Part shown: piece after piece, positions 26,669 through 35,964 of the stretch | How the letters are laid out: each line of letters begins with the position of its first letter | Numbering within the stretch: the stretch's first letter is position 1 | Assembly: GCA_029265355.1 (NCBI GenBank) | Contig: JAJUJL010000001.1 | Span: 400,491 to 464,490 of the forward strand | From: Chloroflexota bacterium | GTDB taxonomy: Bacteria > Chloroflexota > Anaerolineae > Anaerolineales > UBA4823 | Direction of reading: 5' to 3' | DNA: 64,000 nt | Notes under the pieces: generated by a model | Database searches by the model: none | What the model was told of the DNA's origin: nothing | Seen by the model: the letters and a program-made list of their open reading frames with translations, nothing else | Made by a program: the position numbers and the translations under genes

Positions 26669-28117
26669 TCACGGCAAGTTGTCCATCCCCGCCCGTTGCG
26701 CTTGCCAGCTCACCAAATCCTTGAGCGCCTGCACTTGCCCCGCATCCTGCTGTGGCGCCTGGTACGCTGCCAGCAGCTCCTCAACGCGCTGGCGCGCCCG
26801 CCCGAAGGTATCCAGCCTGCCGGCTTGCTCCCAGCCGCGGTGCGAATCGCGGTCGATCACCAGCGAAGGCAGCAAATGTTCTTTGTGAAACAGCTCTCGC
26901 GTGGCTTTCTGCTTCAAAAAATCGCCTTTGAAATCAATGTTGGTAAACAACTCGCTTGCCAGCGTGGCGGTGTGAAGCTGCACACCCCGCAGCAGGCGCT
27001 TCGCCATGGCAATGCCTTCGGCGTCGACCACCAGCTTCTCTGCGCTTTGGCAAGCCAGGAAATCCAGCATACCCGCCCCCGAGATCATGTTGATGCCCGC
27101 CAGGGCGCCGACCAGGGCGCTTATTCCGCTCTCCATGCCAGCCTGGGCGTCAACCAGCTTGGCGTCGCTGGCGCCCAGGTAGGCGTGCGTGGGTAAACCC
27201 AGGCGCTTGCCCACCTGGCTGTAGCAAACGTCGATCATGGCGGTTTCGATGGCGCCCATCGGCGTGGTGCCTTTGCGCATATCAAAGATCGCCGGAGCGC
27301 CGCCCCACACGATTGGCGCTCCCGGCATGGCGAGCTGGTGAATGGCCAATCCGCTCAGGCTTTCGGCGGCGTGCTGCACCACCGAACCTATCAGCGTCAC
27401 TGGCGCAGCCGCGCCTGCCAGGGGCATCGAAACCATCTGCGCCGGTACGCCAGCCCGCGCCAGGTCAATCAAGTTCTGGGCGGCGAAATCGCTCCAGATC
27501 AGCGGCGGCGAGGGGCACACATCGAAGACAGCCTGCGGCCTGGCAGCCAACGCCTGGCGACCGCCGGCGAAGATCGCCAGCATATCGATCATCACCTGCA
27601 GCGTGGCGGTCGAAAAAGCCCCCGTGACCACCGGCTTGCGCGAATGCAGCAGCACCAGGTAAAGGCGGTACAAATCGCCGATCTCTTTGGGGATTTCGTT
27701 GCACACCACCATGGTCGCCTGGGCGTCGTACGCCGGCAGCATTTCCGCCACCTTGATCAGGCGCACCAGATCGGACGTGTAAGAAGGGCGGTGCTCGCCG
27801 GTATGAGCGTCCAGGATATGAACGCCTGATGAGCCCGGATCAAAATGCACAGCGTCGCCGCCATACTCGATCACCGGCTTGCCTCCCCGATCGTGCAGCC
27901 AGAAGCGCCGCGGGGCGCTGGCCAATGCCCGCTCAATCACAGCGCGAGGGATCGAAACGACTTCGCGCGCCTCATCCACGCTGGCGCCGGCTTCTGCCAA
28001 CAACCGGCGCGCCTCGGGGAGCTGCACTTTTATGCCCGGTTTTTCCATGAGCTGGCAGGCTTCTTCCAGCACCCGTTCGATCAGCTCGGCGGATAAAAGC
28101 TCGATGCGCGGCTGCAC
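26669..28117 (-). CDS. MttB-family corrinoid methyltransferase without pyrrolysine (copy 1)
   Basis: The protein has 482 residues and belongs to the trimethylamine methyltransferase (MttB) superfamily. Typical parts are the N-terminal MEKPGIKVQLPEARRLLAEA, SSGVHILD, VTGAFSTATLQVM and GPx-like CPSPPLIW segments, plus GAGMLDFLACQSAEKLVVD near the end. There is no in-frame TAG, so it is of the non-pyrrolysine type, like the glycine betaine methyltransferase MtgB. Such enzymes move a methyl group from a quaternary amine to the Co(I) of a corrinoid protein. It starts with GTG 6 bases after the second copy. The substrate is unknown. Confidence 0.85.
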   Translation of the reverse strand: MQPRIELLSAELIERVLEEACQLMEKPGIKVQLPEARRLLAEAGASVDEAREVVSIPRAVIERALASAPRRFWLHDRGGKPVIEYGGDAVHFDPGSSGVHILDAHTGEHRPSYTSDLVRLIKVAEMLPAYDAQATMVVCNEIPKEIGDLYRLYLVLLHSRKPVVTGAFSTATLQVMIDMLAIFAGGRQALAARPQAVFDVCPSPPLIWSDFAAQNLIDLARAGVPAQMVSMPLAGAAAPVTLIGSVVQHAAESLSGLAIHQLAMPGAPIVWGGAPAIFDMRKGTTPMGAIETAMIDVCYSQVGKRLGLPTHAYLGASDAKLVDAQAGMESGISALVGALAGINMISGAGMLDFLACQSAEKLVVDAEGIAMAKRLLRGVQLHTATLASELFTNIDFKGDFLKQKATRELFHKEHLLPSLVIDRDSHRGWEQAGRLDTFGRARQRVEELLAAYQAPQQDAGQVQALKDLVSWQAQRAGMDNLP

Positions 28118-28123
28118 AGCGCC

Positions 28124-29575
28124 TTATCCTCTTTCCGCCGCGGCGATGATGCGCCCCAGCTCTTTGGAGAGCTTCTCATCCAGCGGCTCCGGCTGGTGTT
28201 TTTCCAGGATCTGGCGCGCCCGCGCCAGCGCCCAGTCCTGCGGTCCATCGCCCTGCTCTTCCCACACATTGTATGGACGGCGATCCATGAACTGCGGCAC
28301 GAATAGCTCGCGCATGTGCTTGCGCGTATGCTTTTGAGCCAGGAAATTGCCCCCCGGTCCGACGGCGCGGATGGCCTCCATCGCCAACGTCTCATCATCG
28401 ACGGGTATGCCCTGCATCATCTTATAAACGATGTTATAGATTTCGCAATCCAGCAGCATCTGCGCATAGGACCAAATGCGGCTGCCGTGCAGAAAGCCCA
28501 CGCCCAGCAGCATGTCCGACATCGCCACGCAGGCCATGAAGGTGGACAGGGAGTTATCCACGCCTGCCTGCCAGTTGGGTTGTTTGGCGCCCGTGGCAAA
28601 GGAACCCATAGAGAGCGGCACCTGGTAAAAATCGGCCAGCACATTGGTAGCTGCGCCAAACAAGTAATCTTCTGGCCCACCGCCCGTGTAAGCGCCAGTG
28701 CGCAGGTCTGAGGCGGTTTGGGCAGCGGCGTAGAAGACCGGAGACCCAGGATGGGCAAGCTGCACCAGCGCCAGCGCGCTGATCACCTCGGCGTTGCCCA
28801 CCGCCAACGTGCCCGCCAGCGTGGCTGGCCCAGTCGTCAGGCAGGCTGCCATGGTCATAAAGCCGACCGGTACACCCGCTTCCGCCGCCACCAGGGCTGC
28901 TTCCAGGCTGCCCCCATCATGACCGAGGGGCGAGGCCGTGCATTGCATCAGTGAGAGTACCGGGCGCTTGCGCAGGTTCTCGCGCCCGCCGGCGATCGCT
29001 GCCGCCATCTCCACCGCGGCGCGGGCTTCCGTTTGGTTGTACACGCTTTCTGTTTGGGCATGCTTGGTTGAATTCTCCCAGATGGCGCGCAACTCGTGCA
29101 GCCCGCGCGTCTCAGCCGGGTAATCCTGCGCCGAGAGCGCCACCCAATGAAAGGCGATTTCCTCCAGGTAATCGGCGATGCGGGCAATCTCGACCACATC
29201 CTGCAGCCGGGAGCGGCGGCGCTCGCCGTTGTACAGGTCAATCACCTCGACTCCGCAACCATCGGTGCCCAGGTAGACATGATTGCCATCCATCGGCAGG
29301 TCTTGCTCGGGAATGCGCGCTGCCAGGGTATAAACCGGGGGGGCGCTTTTCAGGGCGTTCTCGATCAGATCAGGCGGCGCCTTGACAATGAACGTTTCCC
29401 GATCCACCTGAGCGCCATGCTGTTCCCAGAGGTCCAGCGCCCAATGGGAGGGAAACCTGACGCCCACCTGGGCAATGATCTCCAGCGTGGCGGAATGGAT
29501 GCGCTGCACATCTTCTGGACTGAGGATTTGCAAGCGCAGCGCCGGATTGGTGATCGATTTGATTTTTCCAGGCAT
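28124..29575 (-). CDS. MttB-family corrinoid methyltransferase without pyrrolysine (copy 2)
   Basis: The protein has 483 residues, same family as its neighbour but clearly diverged. Family features are LEIIAQVGVRFPSHWALDLW, VYLGTDGCGVEVIDL, SLMQCTASPLGHDG and VGPGGNFLAQKHTRKHMREL, the last typical of MttB C-termini. No TAG codon interrupts the frame. It lies 12 bases after the corrinoid protein gene, with AGGG before its ATG. Two diverged methyltransferases sharing one corrinoid protein suggest either two substrates or a heteromeric enzyme. Confidence 0.87.
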   Translation of the reverse strand: MPGKIKSITNPALRLQILSPEDVQRIHSATLEIIAQVGVRFPSHWALDLWEQHGAQVDRETFIVKAPPDLIENALKSAPPVYTLAARIPEQDLPMDGNHVYLGTDGCGVEVIDLYNGERRRSRLQDVVEIARIADYLEEIAFHWVALSAQDYPAETRGLHELRAIWENSTKHAQTESVYNQTEARAAVEMAAAIAGGRENLRKRPVLSLMQCTASPLGHDGGSLEAALVAAEAGVPVGFMTMAACLTTGPATLAGTLAVGNAEVISALALVQLAHPGSPVFYAAAQTASDLRTGAYTGGGPEDYLFGAATNVLADFYQVPLSMGSFATGAKQPNWQAGVDNSLSTFMACVAMSDMLLGVGFLHGSRIWSYAQMLLDCEIYNIVYKMMQGIPVDDETLAMEAIRAVGPGGNFLAQKHTRKHMRELFVPQFMDRRPYNVWEEQGDGPQDWALARARQILEKHQPEPLDEKLSKELGRIIAAAERG

Positions 29576-29587
29576 GGCTTGACCCTT

Positions 29588-30238
29588 TCAACCGGCGCCG
29601 ACCAGGCGTTTGGCGATTTCGACTGCGCCGATGGCGTCCTCGCTGTAACCGTCTGCGCCAATCTCCGCCACCCATTCGCTGGTCACCGGCGCTCCTCCAA
29701 CCATGACCTTTACTTTGGGTCGCAGCCCCAGGTCATCCAGCGCTTCGATCACATCCCGCTGGCGCACCATGGTCGTGGTCAGCAGCGCGCTGAGCGCAAC
29801 AATGTCGGCGTCCACTTCGCGCGCTTTGCCGACGATTTTGGGCACCGCCACATCCACTCCCAGGTCAAAAACCTGGAAACCAGCCGCGGACAGCATCGTG
29901 CCAACCAGGCTTTTACCAATCTCGTGAATATCTCCCTGCACAGTTGCCAGCACCACTTTGCCCAGCATCTGGCGACTGGAACCGCGGCGCTGCATTTCGG
30001 GTTCAAGTATGGCAACCGCTGCTTTCATCGCCTCGCCCGCCATCACCAACTCGGGGAGGAAGGCATTTCCACAGCTAAATTGGTCGCCCACAAAGTTCAC
30101 CCCCAAGACATACCCCTGGTTGATCGCCGTCAGCGGATCGATTCCCTTCTCGATCGCCTCTTCGGCTAACTGCGCGGCCGCATCTGGATCGCCATCGATG
30201 ATGCTTTGCGCCATGGCCTGGAATAACTCGGTGTGCAT
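29588..30238 (-). CDS. Corrinoid-binding protein, MttC/MtbC type
   Basis: The protein has 216 residues. An N-terminal four-helix cap domain (about 1-85) precedes the Rossmann-like B12 domain. The base-off/His-on motif DIHEIGKS gives His105 as the lower cobalt ligand, followed by GFQVFDLGVDVAV and VMVGGAPVTSEW. It would carry the methyl group from the MttB enzymes to a second methyltransferase that is not encoded here. GAGGAGG stands 10 bases before the ATG at 30238, which rules out the longer upstream reading. It starts 22 bases after the nucleotidyltransferase. Confidence 0.92.
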   Translation of the reverse strand: MHTELFQAMAQSIIDGDPDAAAQLAEEAIEKGIDPLTAINQGYVLGVNFVGDQFSCGNAFLPELVMAGEAMKAAVAILEPEMQRRGSSRQMLGKVVLATVQGDIHEIGKSLVGTMLSAAGFQVFDLGVDVAVPKIVGKAREVDADIVALSALLTTTMVRQRDVIEALDDLGLRPKVKVMVGGAPVTSEWVAEIGADGYSEDAIGAVEIAKRLVGAG

Positions 30239-30260
30239 CCTGTCTGCCTCCTCAATGAGA

Positions 30261-31214
30261 TTAAGACACAACCTGGTTGGTAATGATGGCGCCGGACGGC
30301 ACAATGCTGCCATGCAGGACAACCGCATCTTGCAGCACAACGTCATTGCCGATTTGAACTTCGCCTTCGATGTACACATTCGGACCGATGACACAGCCCG
30401 AGCCAATCCGGGTGCCATCTTCGATGTACAGCGGCGTAACAAATCGGGTGCCATCTCCGGCGATAGCGCTCAATTTCAGCGGGTTGGTCGAGCCATTGCG
30501 CAGGTAGTCCTGGTTGATCGCCAGCAGGTCCGCGGCTGTGGTCAGCGTCAGCCGACGCTGCACCATGCAGCCCCTAACCCCCCCATCGTGCTGGATCAGC
30601 ATTTCGATTGCGTCCTGCAGCTCGTATTCACCGCGCGGCGAGGGCTTTACCAGGGGCAAGTAATCCAGCAGCTTCCGCGAAAAGCAGTACAAAGGCAGGC
30701 TGGCGATATCCGAAGGCGCCTGGTCGGGATCGGGTTTCTCGACGATGTGCGTCACAAGCTCGCCTTGCAAGCTGACAATGCCAGACTTGCGGATTTGCTC
30801 CGGCGGCACTTTCATCAGGGTCAGCACCGCATTGGGCTGCGGTTGGCTGCGCCACATCGCCACCATGCGCTGCACATCCTGACCGCTCACCAAGTTATCG
30901 CACGCTGACAGGATGAAGTCTTGGGTGAGGCGCGGGGCGGCGTGCTGCAGTGCATCTGCCATGCCCTTTCGTTCCGGTTGGTGAACGAAAGTGATCTCCA
31001 CATCCAGGTCCGATTGCTGGCGAAAATAGCGCACGATGTCTTCATCCTTTGAGTTGACCACCAGGATGAAATCGCGGAGGCCACAGGCAGCGATGCTTTC
31101 GATGACGCGCGCCACGATCGGCTTTCCCAGGATTGGCAGCATGGCTTTTGAGCGTTTGATTGTGATTGGATTTAGCCGGGAGCCTCGCCCGGCAGCCAGG
31201 ATGACAGCTTGCAT
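30261..31214 (-). CDS. Sugar-1-phosphate nucleotidyltransferase with C-terminal beta-helix
   Basis: The protein has 317 residues. The N-terminal domain has the NTP-binding signature LAAGRGSRLNPIT and SKAMLPILGKP, then SACDNLV with the metal-binding Asp. The C-terminal part has hexapeptide-like turns (YIEDGTRIGSGCVIGPN, AVVLHGSIV). This is the layout of glucose-1-phosphate thymidylyl- and uridylyltransferases. The upstream GHMP kinase stop is only 2 bases away, so kinase and nucleotidyltransferase probably act in sequence on a sugar: sugar to sugar-1-phosphate to NDP-sugar. The actual sugar is unknown. Confidence 0.87.
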   Translation of the reverse strand: MQAVILAAGRGSRLNPITIKRSKAMLPILGKPIVARVIESIAACGLRDFILVVNSKDEDIVRYFRQQSDLDVEITFVHQPERKGMADALQHAAPRLTQDFILSACDNLVSGQDVQRMVAMWRSQPQPNAVLTLMKVPPEQIRKSGIVSLQGELVTHIVEKPDPDQAPSDIASLPLYCFSRKLLDYLPLVKPSPRGEYELQDAIEMLIQHDGGVRGCMVQRRLTLTTAADLLAINQDYLRNGSTNPLKLSAIAGDGTRFVTPLYIEDGTRIGSGCVIGPNVYIEGEVQIGNDVVLQDAVVLHGSIVPSGAIITNQVVS

Positions 31215-31216
31215 GG

Positions 31217-32338
31217 TTATTCGATCATCAATCCTTGCTTTGCGATTTGGAGGGAGAAGATTTTGGCATCTTTCAAGTTCCACTGGCTGGCAGTGCGCTC
31301 CCACGCCGCCAACAACCGGGATTGGCTTTCGGCATCGCTGACCAGGGCAAACACCGATCCGCCGCCGCCGGCGCCGGTCAGCTTGGCGCCCAATGCCCCG
31401 TTCTCGTGCGCAATTTGGATGAACAGGTTGTTCGCCCAACCCGCCCCATCTTCGAAGCCGCAGTACAGCATCATCTCATCTACAAGCTGGTGATTGCGAT
31501 TCATCAGGCGCCCGAACGTTTGGAGATCGTTTTTAAGCAATGCAATTTTACCGCGCCAGGCCGTTTCATAGGCGCCGCTCATAAAGCGCACCATCGGAGG
31601 CGGTTCGCCGCAGCCTCCATTGGCTTGCCATTCGGCGTATTCCGCCAGGTAGCGCGGCCGCATGCGCCCATGCACATCGCCAGAGTCATGCTGCACGCCT
31701 GTTGTCACCGCCACCAGGCGCGGGATTTCAACATAGCCATCCAGGCGCTCGTAGGTGGTGTATGGCTCTTGATCCACATCCTGCTGCAACAATTTGCCGC
31801 GATAATCCAGGTACGCCAGCCCACCAAACAGCGGAACGTAACGATCAGCGTAGCCGCAGGCGATCCCCAATTCCCTGGCCTCCACGCGTTGGGTCAGCTC
31901 CGCAAGCAGGTAGTCGTTGTGCACGCGCCGGTCTAGCTGGTACAGCTCACGCAGCCCAGCCAGGGTCAGCAGCACAAACAGAGACGATCCTCCCAACCCG
32001 CTCTGACGGGGAACATCGCTGGATACCCGCAATCGAAAGCCATGTGTGGTGAGCTTTTCGCGAAACTCGGCGCTATGGGCGTACAGTCGATTCACTGCAC
32101 CTTTGAGCAGGTTGTGCTGCCCGTTATACGCCAGCGGCACCGCATCGCAAGCGCAGTATTCCGGGTCTGCCTCGCCTGGCTGTTCGAAAGCTATCCCATC
32201 GGCGATCTCGATCTCCGCCCTGGCGCGCAGCTCAACCGCCGCCGAGATAGTCGCAAAATCGCCTTCATTGCCATCCGAAGGATTGCCGAGGATATTGACT
32301 CTCGCCGGCAGGCTCAGCCGGATCGATCCACTACGCAT
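31217..32338 (-). CDS. GHMP kinase, glucuronokinase-like
   Basis: The protein has 373 residues. GHMP motif 1 is PARVNILGNPSDGNEG; the GNPSDG form resembles plant glucuronokinases. Motif 2 (ATP-binding) is SGLGGSSLFVLL and motif 3 is LTGAGGGGSVFAL. These enzymes phosphorylate a sugar at C1. Coupled with the nucleotidyltransferase it makes a sugar-activation pair. It is the first gene of the five-gene operon. A possible 25-codon reading frame upstream overlaps its start. The sugar could be a uronic acid, but that is inference from motif 1 only. Confidence 0.87.
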   Translation of the reverse strand: MRSGSIRLSLPARVNILGNPSDGNEGDFATISAAVELRARAEIEIADGIAFEQPGEADPEYCACDAVPLAYNGQHNLLKGAVNRLYAHSAEFREKLTTHGFRLRVSSDVPRQSGLGGSSLFVLLTLAGLRELYQLDRRVHNDYLLAELTQRVEARELGIACGYADRYVPLFGGLAYLDYRGKLLQQDVDQEPYTTYERLDGYVEIPRLVAVTTGVQHDSGDVHGRMRPRYLAEYAEWQANGGCGEPPPMVRFMSGAYETAWRGKIALLKNDLQTFGRLMNRNHQLVDEMMLYCGFEDGAGWANNLFIQIAHENGALGAKLTGAGGGGSVFALVSDAESQSRLLAAWERTASQWNLKDAKIFSLQIAKQGLMIE

Positions 32339-32408
32339 AGGCGCCTCGAGCCAGCAGGCGCATCGTGTGCGTTCCGTCCAGGCAAACCATAGAGATTGCT
32401 TCCCACAT
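32331..32408 (-). CDS. Possible 25-codon leader reading frame overlapping the GHMP kinase start
   Basis: An ATG at 32408 opens a 25-codon frame (MWEAISMVCLDGTHTMRLLA...) that stops inside the kinase start, overlapping by 8 bases. A -10-like TAGAAT (complement of 32415-32420) lies exactly 6 bases before the ATG, so the transcript would be leaderless. No good -35 is seen. It could couple translation to the kinase or be chance. Confidence 0.25.
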   Translation of the reverse strand: MWEAISMVCLDGTHTMRLLARGAYA

Positions 32409-32556
32409 GGCGTGATTCTACCCGATGAACGTTCAAAATCCAGGGCAGATTGCTTCTCACGATCTGACAGTTTCTTCAGCCTCGGCCGCGGTATTCACAT
32501 GACCGGGTTGGTCATTGATGCAATCCGCAATTTATCTCCCAATGGCAGAGATTTGC

Positions 32557-32585
32557 TTGAACCGCTCTTTTTATTTTGCTATAAT
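32557..32585 (+). promoter_or_regulatory. Sigma-70-type promoter of the secreted-protein operon
   Basis: TTGAAC (32557-32562), a 17-base spacer and a consensus TATAAT (32580-32585) predict a start near 32592 and a leader of about 96 bases before the GTG at 32688. It lies in the 349-base divergent gap after the GHMP kinase. Confidence 0.8.
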
Positions 32586-32687
32586 GAATTTACACCCTGC
32601 GATGTGGGAGGGCAATTGGGGGGGGTAGCAGCGCTTTCTCCCCATGCAGGAATAAGTGGTCGGATCATTCGCTGGCGGGGACAGGCT

Positions 32688-35600
32688 GTGAACAAGAAAA
32701 TACGGTCACTATACCTGCAATTTTGGATGCTGGCGGGGGCGTCAGCTATTGTGCTATTGATCTTCCTCAGCCTTTGCGCGCAGGCAACCGCCCTGGCTTT
32801 TCCCTCCACGCTCACAGCAGAGACCCTCCTCGAGATACAACAATTCCCGCCACAAATGCAGGTGCAACCAGGCGAATGGATCACCTTTACGATCACGCTC
32901 ACCAATACCGGAAGCATCACCATCAGCCATTTGTCCGTCGTGGATGCGCTCATCCCCACTTGCAACCGTTGGCTTGGCGATCTTAATCCCCTGCAAAAAA
33001 CCAGCTATGAGTGCTCAACCAACGCTTTGGAAACCTTTACCAGTACGCTCACCGCCAACGGTGTGAACGCCCTCGGCGTGTCGCAGGTCGCCTCCGACAC
33101 TGCCCGCGTCGATGTAGTGACACCAGTCTACGTTTATGAAGATATTCCTGCCGAGCCCATCGCCATCGACTTCGACACCAAGTGTGATACCAGCGAAATC
33201 ATCCGCACCATTCAGGTAGCGGATGCCTTTACCATCGGAGATGTCAACTTTGGATTCAACGCCAACCACAGCTTCCGCAGTCAGATCTGGGCTTTTTTGG
33301 TTTCGCCGTCGGGCACAGTCGTGGAATTGTTCAGCAGTGTGGTGCTGGATGACGCAAACGATAACTATGACCTGATGTTCGATGACGCCTCTGCCAACCC
33401 TATCGACGATGGCAACAATGACAATACCGGTGAGCCATATTACGACCGGACCGCCAGGCCTTTCCGCAGCTTGAGCGCCTTCAATGGCGAAAATTCCCAG
33501 GGCGACTGGAAGCTGCGCATCTGCGACAAGTACCCCCTCTTGTACAACGGCGCATACAACCGCAGCATGCTGGTGCTGCAGCCGGCTGCCCTGACTGCCC
33601 AACACACCACCGGGCAGCTCAAAGTGGCCCCCGGAGATCTCATCACCTACACAACGCAGATCGCCAATCACACGTCTTATCCCTTGCACGACCTCTCCAT
33701 GACAAACAAGCTACCAGGCAGCCTGGCTTTCCAGCCGGGATCGTTGATAGCCTCGATTGGAGAAGCGTACGAAGCTGGCCAAGAAATCTCCTGGAGCGGC
33801 GCCATCTCAGCCGGGCAGGCTGCGCTGATCACCTTTACAGCCCAGGTGATCAGCCCCACAGCAGGCCTGATCAGCGATACGGCGACCATCCAGCACCCGA
33901 CCCTGGCTGCGCCGCTGAGTGAAATCGTTGTCAGCCAGGTCTTCACCGATCAAGATTATTTCTACACCAATGAAACCGATATTCCCATTCCAGAAGGCGG
34001 CTCTGGCGGCGTATGCCTGGCGCCCATTGCCTCCACCATCCAGGTCAACGAGAATTTCCCGATTGGCGACCTGCGCGTGGGCGTCAGCATCCTGCACACC
34101 CTGCGCGGCGACCTGACCATCACCCTCACAGCGCCCTCGGGTGCAACCATCGCCTTGCTCAACGATGTTGGTGTTGCCGAAAACCTGGATGCATTGTTCA
34201 GCGATGCCGGGCCTGAAGATGCCTTTGCAGAAGGGGTGCACGACGTATCCGCGCCCTACTATGATGTCATCGGGCGTCCCAGCGGGACGGGCAGCGGCGC
34301 GCTGGCAGCCTTCGACGCGCTCCCATCGCAAGGTGAATGGACGCTGCGCATCTGCGACAATGCAAGCTACGATGTGGGCACACTGCTTCAGTGGTCGCTG
34401 TTCTTCGACGAGGCCGATGTCTGGCTGGGAAACTCGTCCGCCTGGGATGCCCCCGAGAATTGGAGCCTCGGTCAAAAACCCGCTCCTGCCGACCTGGCAA
34501 TCATCCCCAGCGCCCCCTCGGGAGGGTGGATGCCAGTGCTGCAAGCGGTGGAGCAAACCGGCGCATTGCGTGTGGACCCAGGCGCCGGCCTGGACATGGC
34601 AAGCCATACGCTGTACATTGAGGATTACCTGATCAACCGAGGCGCCTTCAGCCAGACCCTGCCTGTGGACAATGTGGGCGTTGGCGTGGAATTCTTGCAT
34701 CTGACCAACTCGCTCGGCGATGTGCACCAGTTCTACGGCCTGGTCATCACCCCGACAATCAATAGCCTGGGGTCGACCCGCGTCGCCATACGCGCCAACC
34801 AGGTCAACGGCTGCACCACGGTGGCCTCGGATGCCTTGCTCCAGCGCTGCTACCGGCTCGACACCGAGACAGAAGGTGAAGCATCTGTGCGGTTGTACTA
34901 CACCGAAGCTGAGCGAAACCAGCAGGATGCATCCAGGTTGAGATTGTGGCAGCGCGGCGAGCCTGCCGCCTATTGGGTACCTGTCGGAACCAGTTACGCA
35001 AGCTCAGAAAGCGGCAGCGATTGCCGCACATCCGAAGGGTTGGCTTGTTACCTGAGAGCTGAGCAGGTCGTTGAGCGCGGCGCGCTGCTGGCGGGAAGCA
35101 GTTCGCCCCCCGAGGTGTCGACCGACTTGATTAATACCGGGTTGAGGTTGGAGTGGAACAGTTCTGAGAGTTATGTCGATCACTACGAGGTGTGGGCTTC
35201 CAGCAGCGCCCCGTACTTTACACCAGGCGATCCAGACGCCACGCTCCTCGCCAGCCTGCCAATCAACCAGGAAAGCAGTTACATCTATACCGATACAACC
35301 GCCATGAGTGAAAACCTGGTGGGTATCAAGGACTACCTGGTTCGCACCGTTTACGCCAATGGTCAGACTGCCGATGCAAACCGGGCCGGCCTGTTCATTG
35401 CGCCGCTGCAGCCCGGGGATGAAGACCTTGCCTGGAGCAGCCTGGCTGTCACCCTGCAGAGCAGCGTGACCACAGCCGATGAGCTGGCAGCTTACCTGGA
35501 CCCTGGCGGCAGCATCCAGAAGGTTGCTCGCTGGGATGCCAGTTCGCAGACCTGGGTGGTGCGCAACGTCGGCGCGCCCCTGGGCACCCCCGATTTTCCT

Positions 35601-35912
35601 GTAGCAGTGGGCGATGCCTTGCTGATAGCTGCCAGCAGTAGCGCACCAGCTCGCGCTGCCTGGCTGGGCGCGCTGCCCCTCCCCGGCAGCCTGCACTACC
35701 TGCTGCAGCCAGCAGGTTGGAATTTCCTCATGTTGCCGTTCGACAAAGCTCACCTGGCCACCGCTGACGCACTGGCAGCCGCCATCGGCGGGGTGACCAA
35801 GGTAGCGCGCTGGGACCTGGCCTCGCAAACCTGGGTGGTGCGCAACGTCGGCGCCCCCCTGGGAACGCCAGATTTTGAGATCTTCCCAGGTTTTCCATAC
35901 CTGGTTTATTAA
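32688..35912 (+). CDS. Large secreted protein with DUF11 and two P domains
   Basis: The protein has 1074 residues from a GTG at 32688, chosen because it starts a signal peptide (VNKKIRSLYLQFW plus a hydrophobic run ending in ATALA). It has a DUF11-like domain, a first P domain (proprotein convertase type, FNGENSQGDWKLRICD), another DUF11 and a second P domain (ALPSQGEWTLRICD). A beta-rich region and a fibronectin-like module follow. The C-terminus has two copies of a short module with KVARWD.SQTWVVRNVGAP. P domains normally sit next to a subtilase, but no protease domain is present here. The likely role is surface adhesion or matrix structure. Confidence 0.82.
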   Translation: MNKKIRSLYLQFWMLAGASAIVLLIFLSLCAQATALAFPSTLTAETLLEIQQFPPQMQVQPGEWITFTITLTNTGSITISHLSVVDALIPTCNRWLGDLNPLQKTSYECSTNALETFTSTLTANGVNALGVSQVASDTARVDVVTPVYVYEDIPAEPIAIDFDTKCDTSEIIRTIQVADAFTIGDVNFGFNANHSFRSQIWAFLVSPSGTVVELFSSVVLDDANDNYDLMFDDASANPIDDGNNDNTGEPYYDRTARPFRSLSAFNGENSQGDWKLRICDKYPLLYNGAYNRSMLVLQPAALTAQHTTGQLKVAPGDLITYTTQIANHTSYPLHDLSMTNKLPGSLAFQPGSLIASIGEAYEAGQEISWSGAISAGQAALITFTAQVISPTAGLISDTATIQHPTLAAPLSEIVVSQVFTDQDYFYTNETDIPIPEGGSGGVCLAPIASTIQVNENFPIGDLRVGVSILHTLRGDLTITLTAPSGATIALLNDVGVAENLDALFSDAGPEDAFAEGVHDVSAPYYDVIGRPSGTGSGALAAFDALPSQGEWTLRICDNASYDVGTLLQWSLFFDEADVWLGNSSAWDAPENWSLGQKPAPADLAIIPSAPSGGWMPVLQAVEQTGALRVDPGAGLDMASHTLYIEDYLINRGAFSQTLPVDNVGVGVEFLHLTNSLGDVHQFYGLVITPTINSLGSTRVAIRANQVNGCTTVASDALLQRCYRLDTETEGEASVRLYYTEAERNQQDASRLRLWQRGEPAAYWVPVGTSYASSESGSDCRTSEGLACYLRAEQVVERGALLAGSSSPPEVSTDLINTGLRLEWNSSESYVDHYEVWASSSAPYFTPGDPDATLLASLPINQESSYIYTDTTAMSENLVGIKDYLVRTVYANGQTADANRAGLFIAPLQPGDEDLAWSSLAVTLQSSVTTADELAAYLDPGGSIQKVARWDASSQTWVVRNVGAPLGTPDFPVAVGDALLIAASSSAPARAAWLGALPLPGSLHYLLQPAGWNFLMLPFDKAHLATADALAAAIGGVTKVARWDLASQTWVVRNVGAPLGTPDFEIFPGFPYLVY
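35518..35880 (+). repeat. Two copies of a C-terminal KVARWD module
   Basis: The DNA at about 35518-35597 and 35797-35876 is nearly the same, encoding K-V-A-R-W-D...QTWVVRNVGAPLG-TPDF twice. Each copy is the core of a module of about 75-95 residues. The second copy forms the very end of the protein and stops at PYLVY. Confidence 0.85.
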
Positions 35913-35964
35913 CCCAGCGCCAACGCAATCGCCTGGCCGTAAGTCATGATAAAGGAGCGCCGCC

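Noticed and set aside
26669..29575. Pyrrolysine in the MttB proteins
   Set aside because: Neither frame contains an internal TAG, and both are full length without readthrough.
32046..32687. A 214-residue N-terminal extension of the P-domain protein
   Set aside because: It would run antisense through the GHMP kinase gene and across the promoter. The GTG at 32688 starts a normal signal peptide downstream of that promoter.
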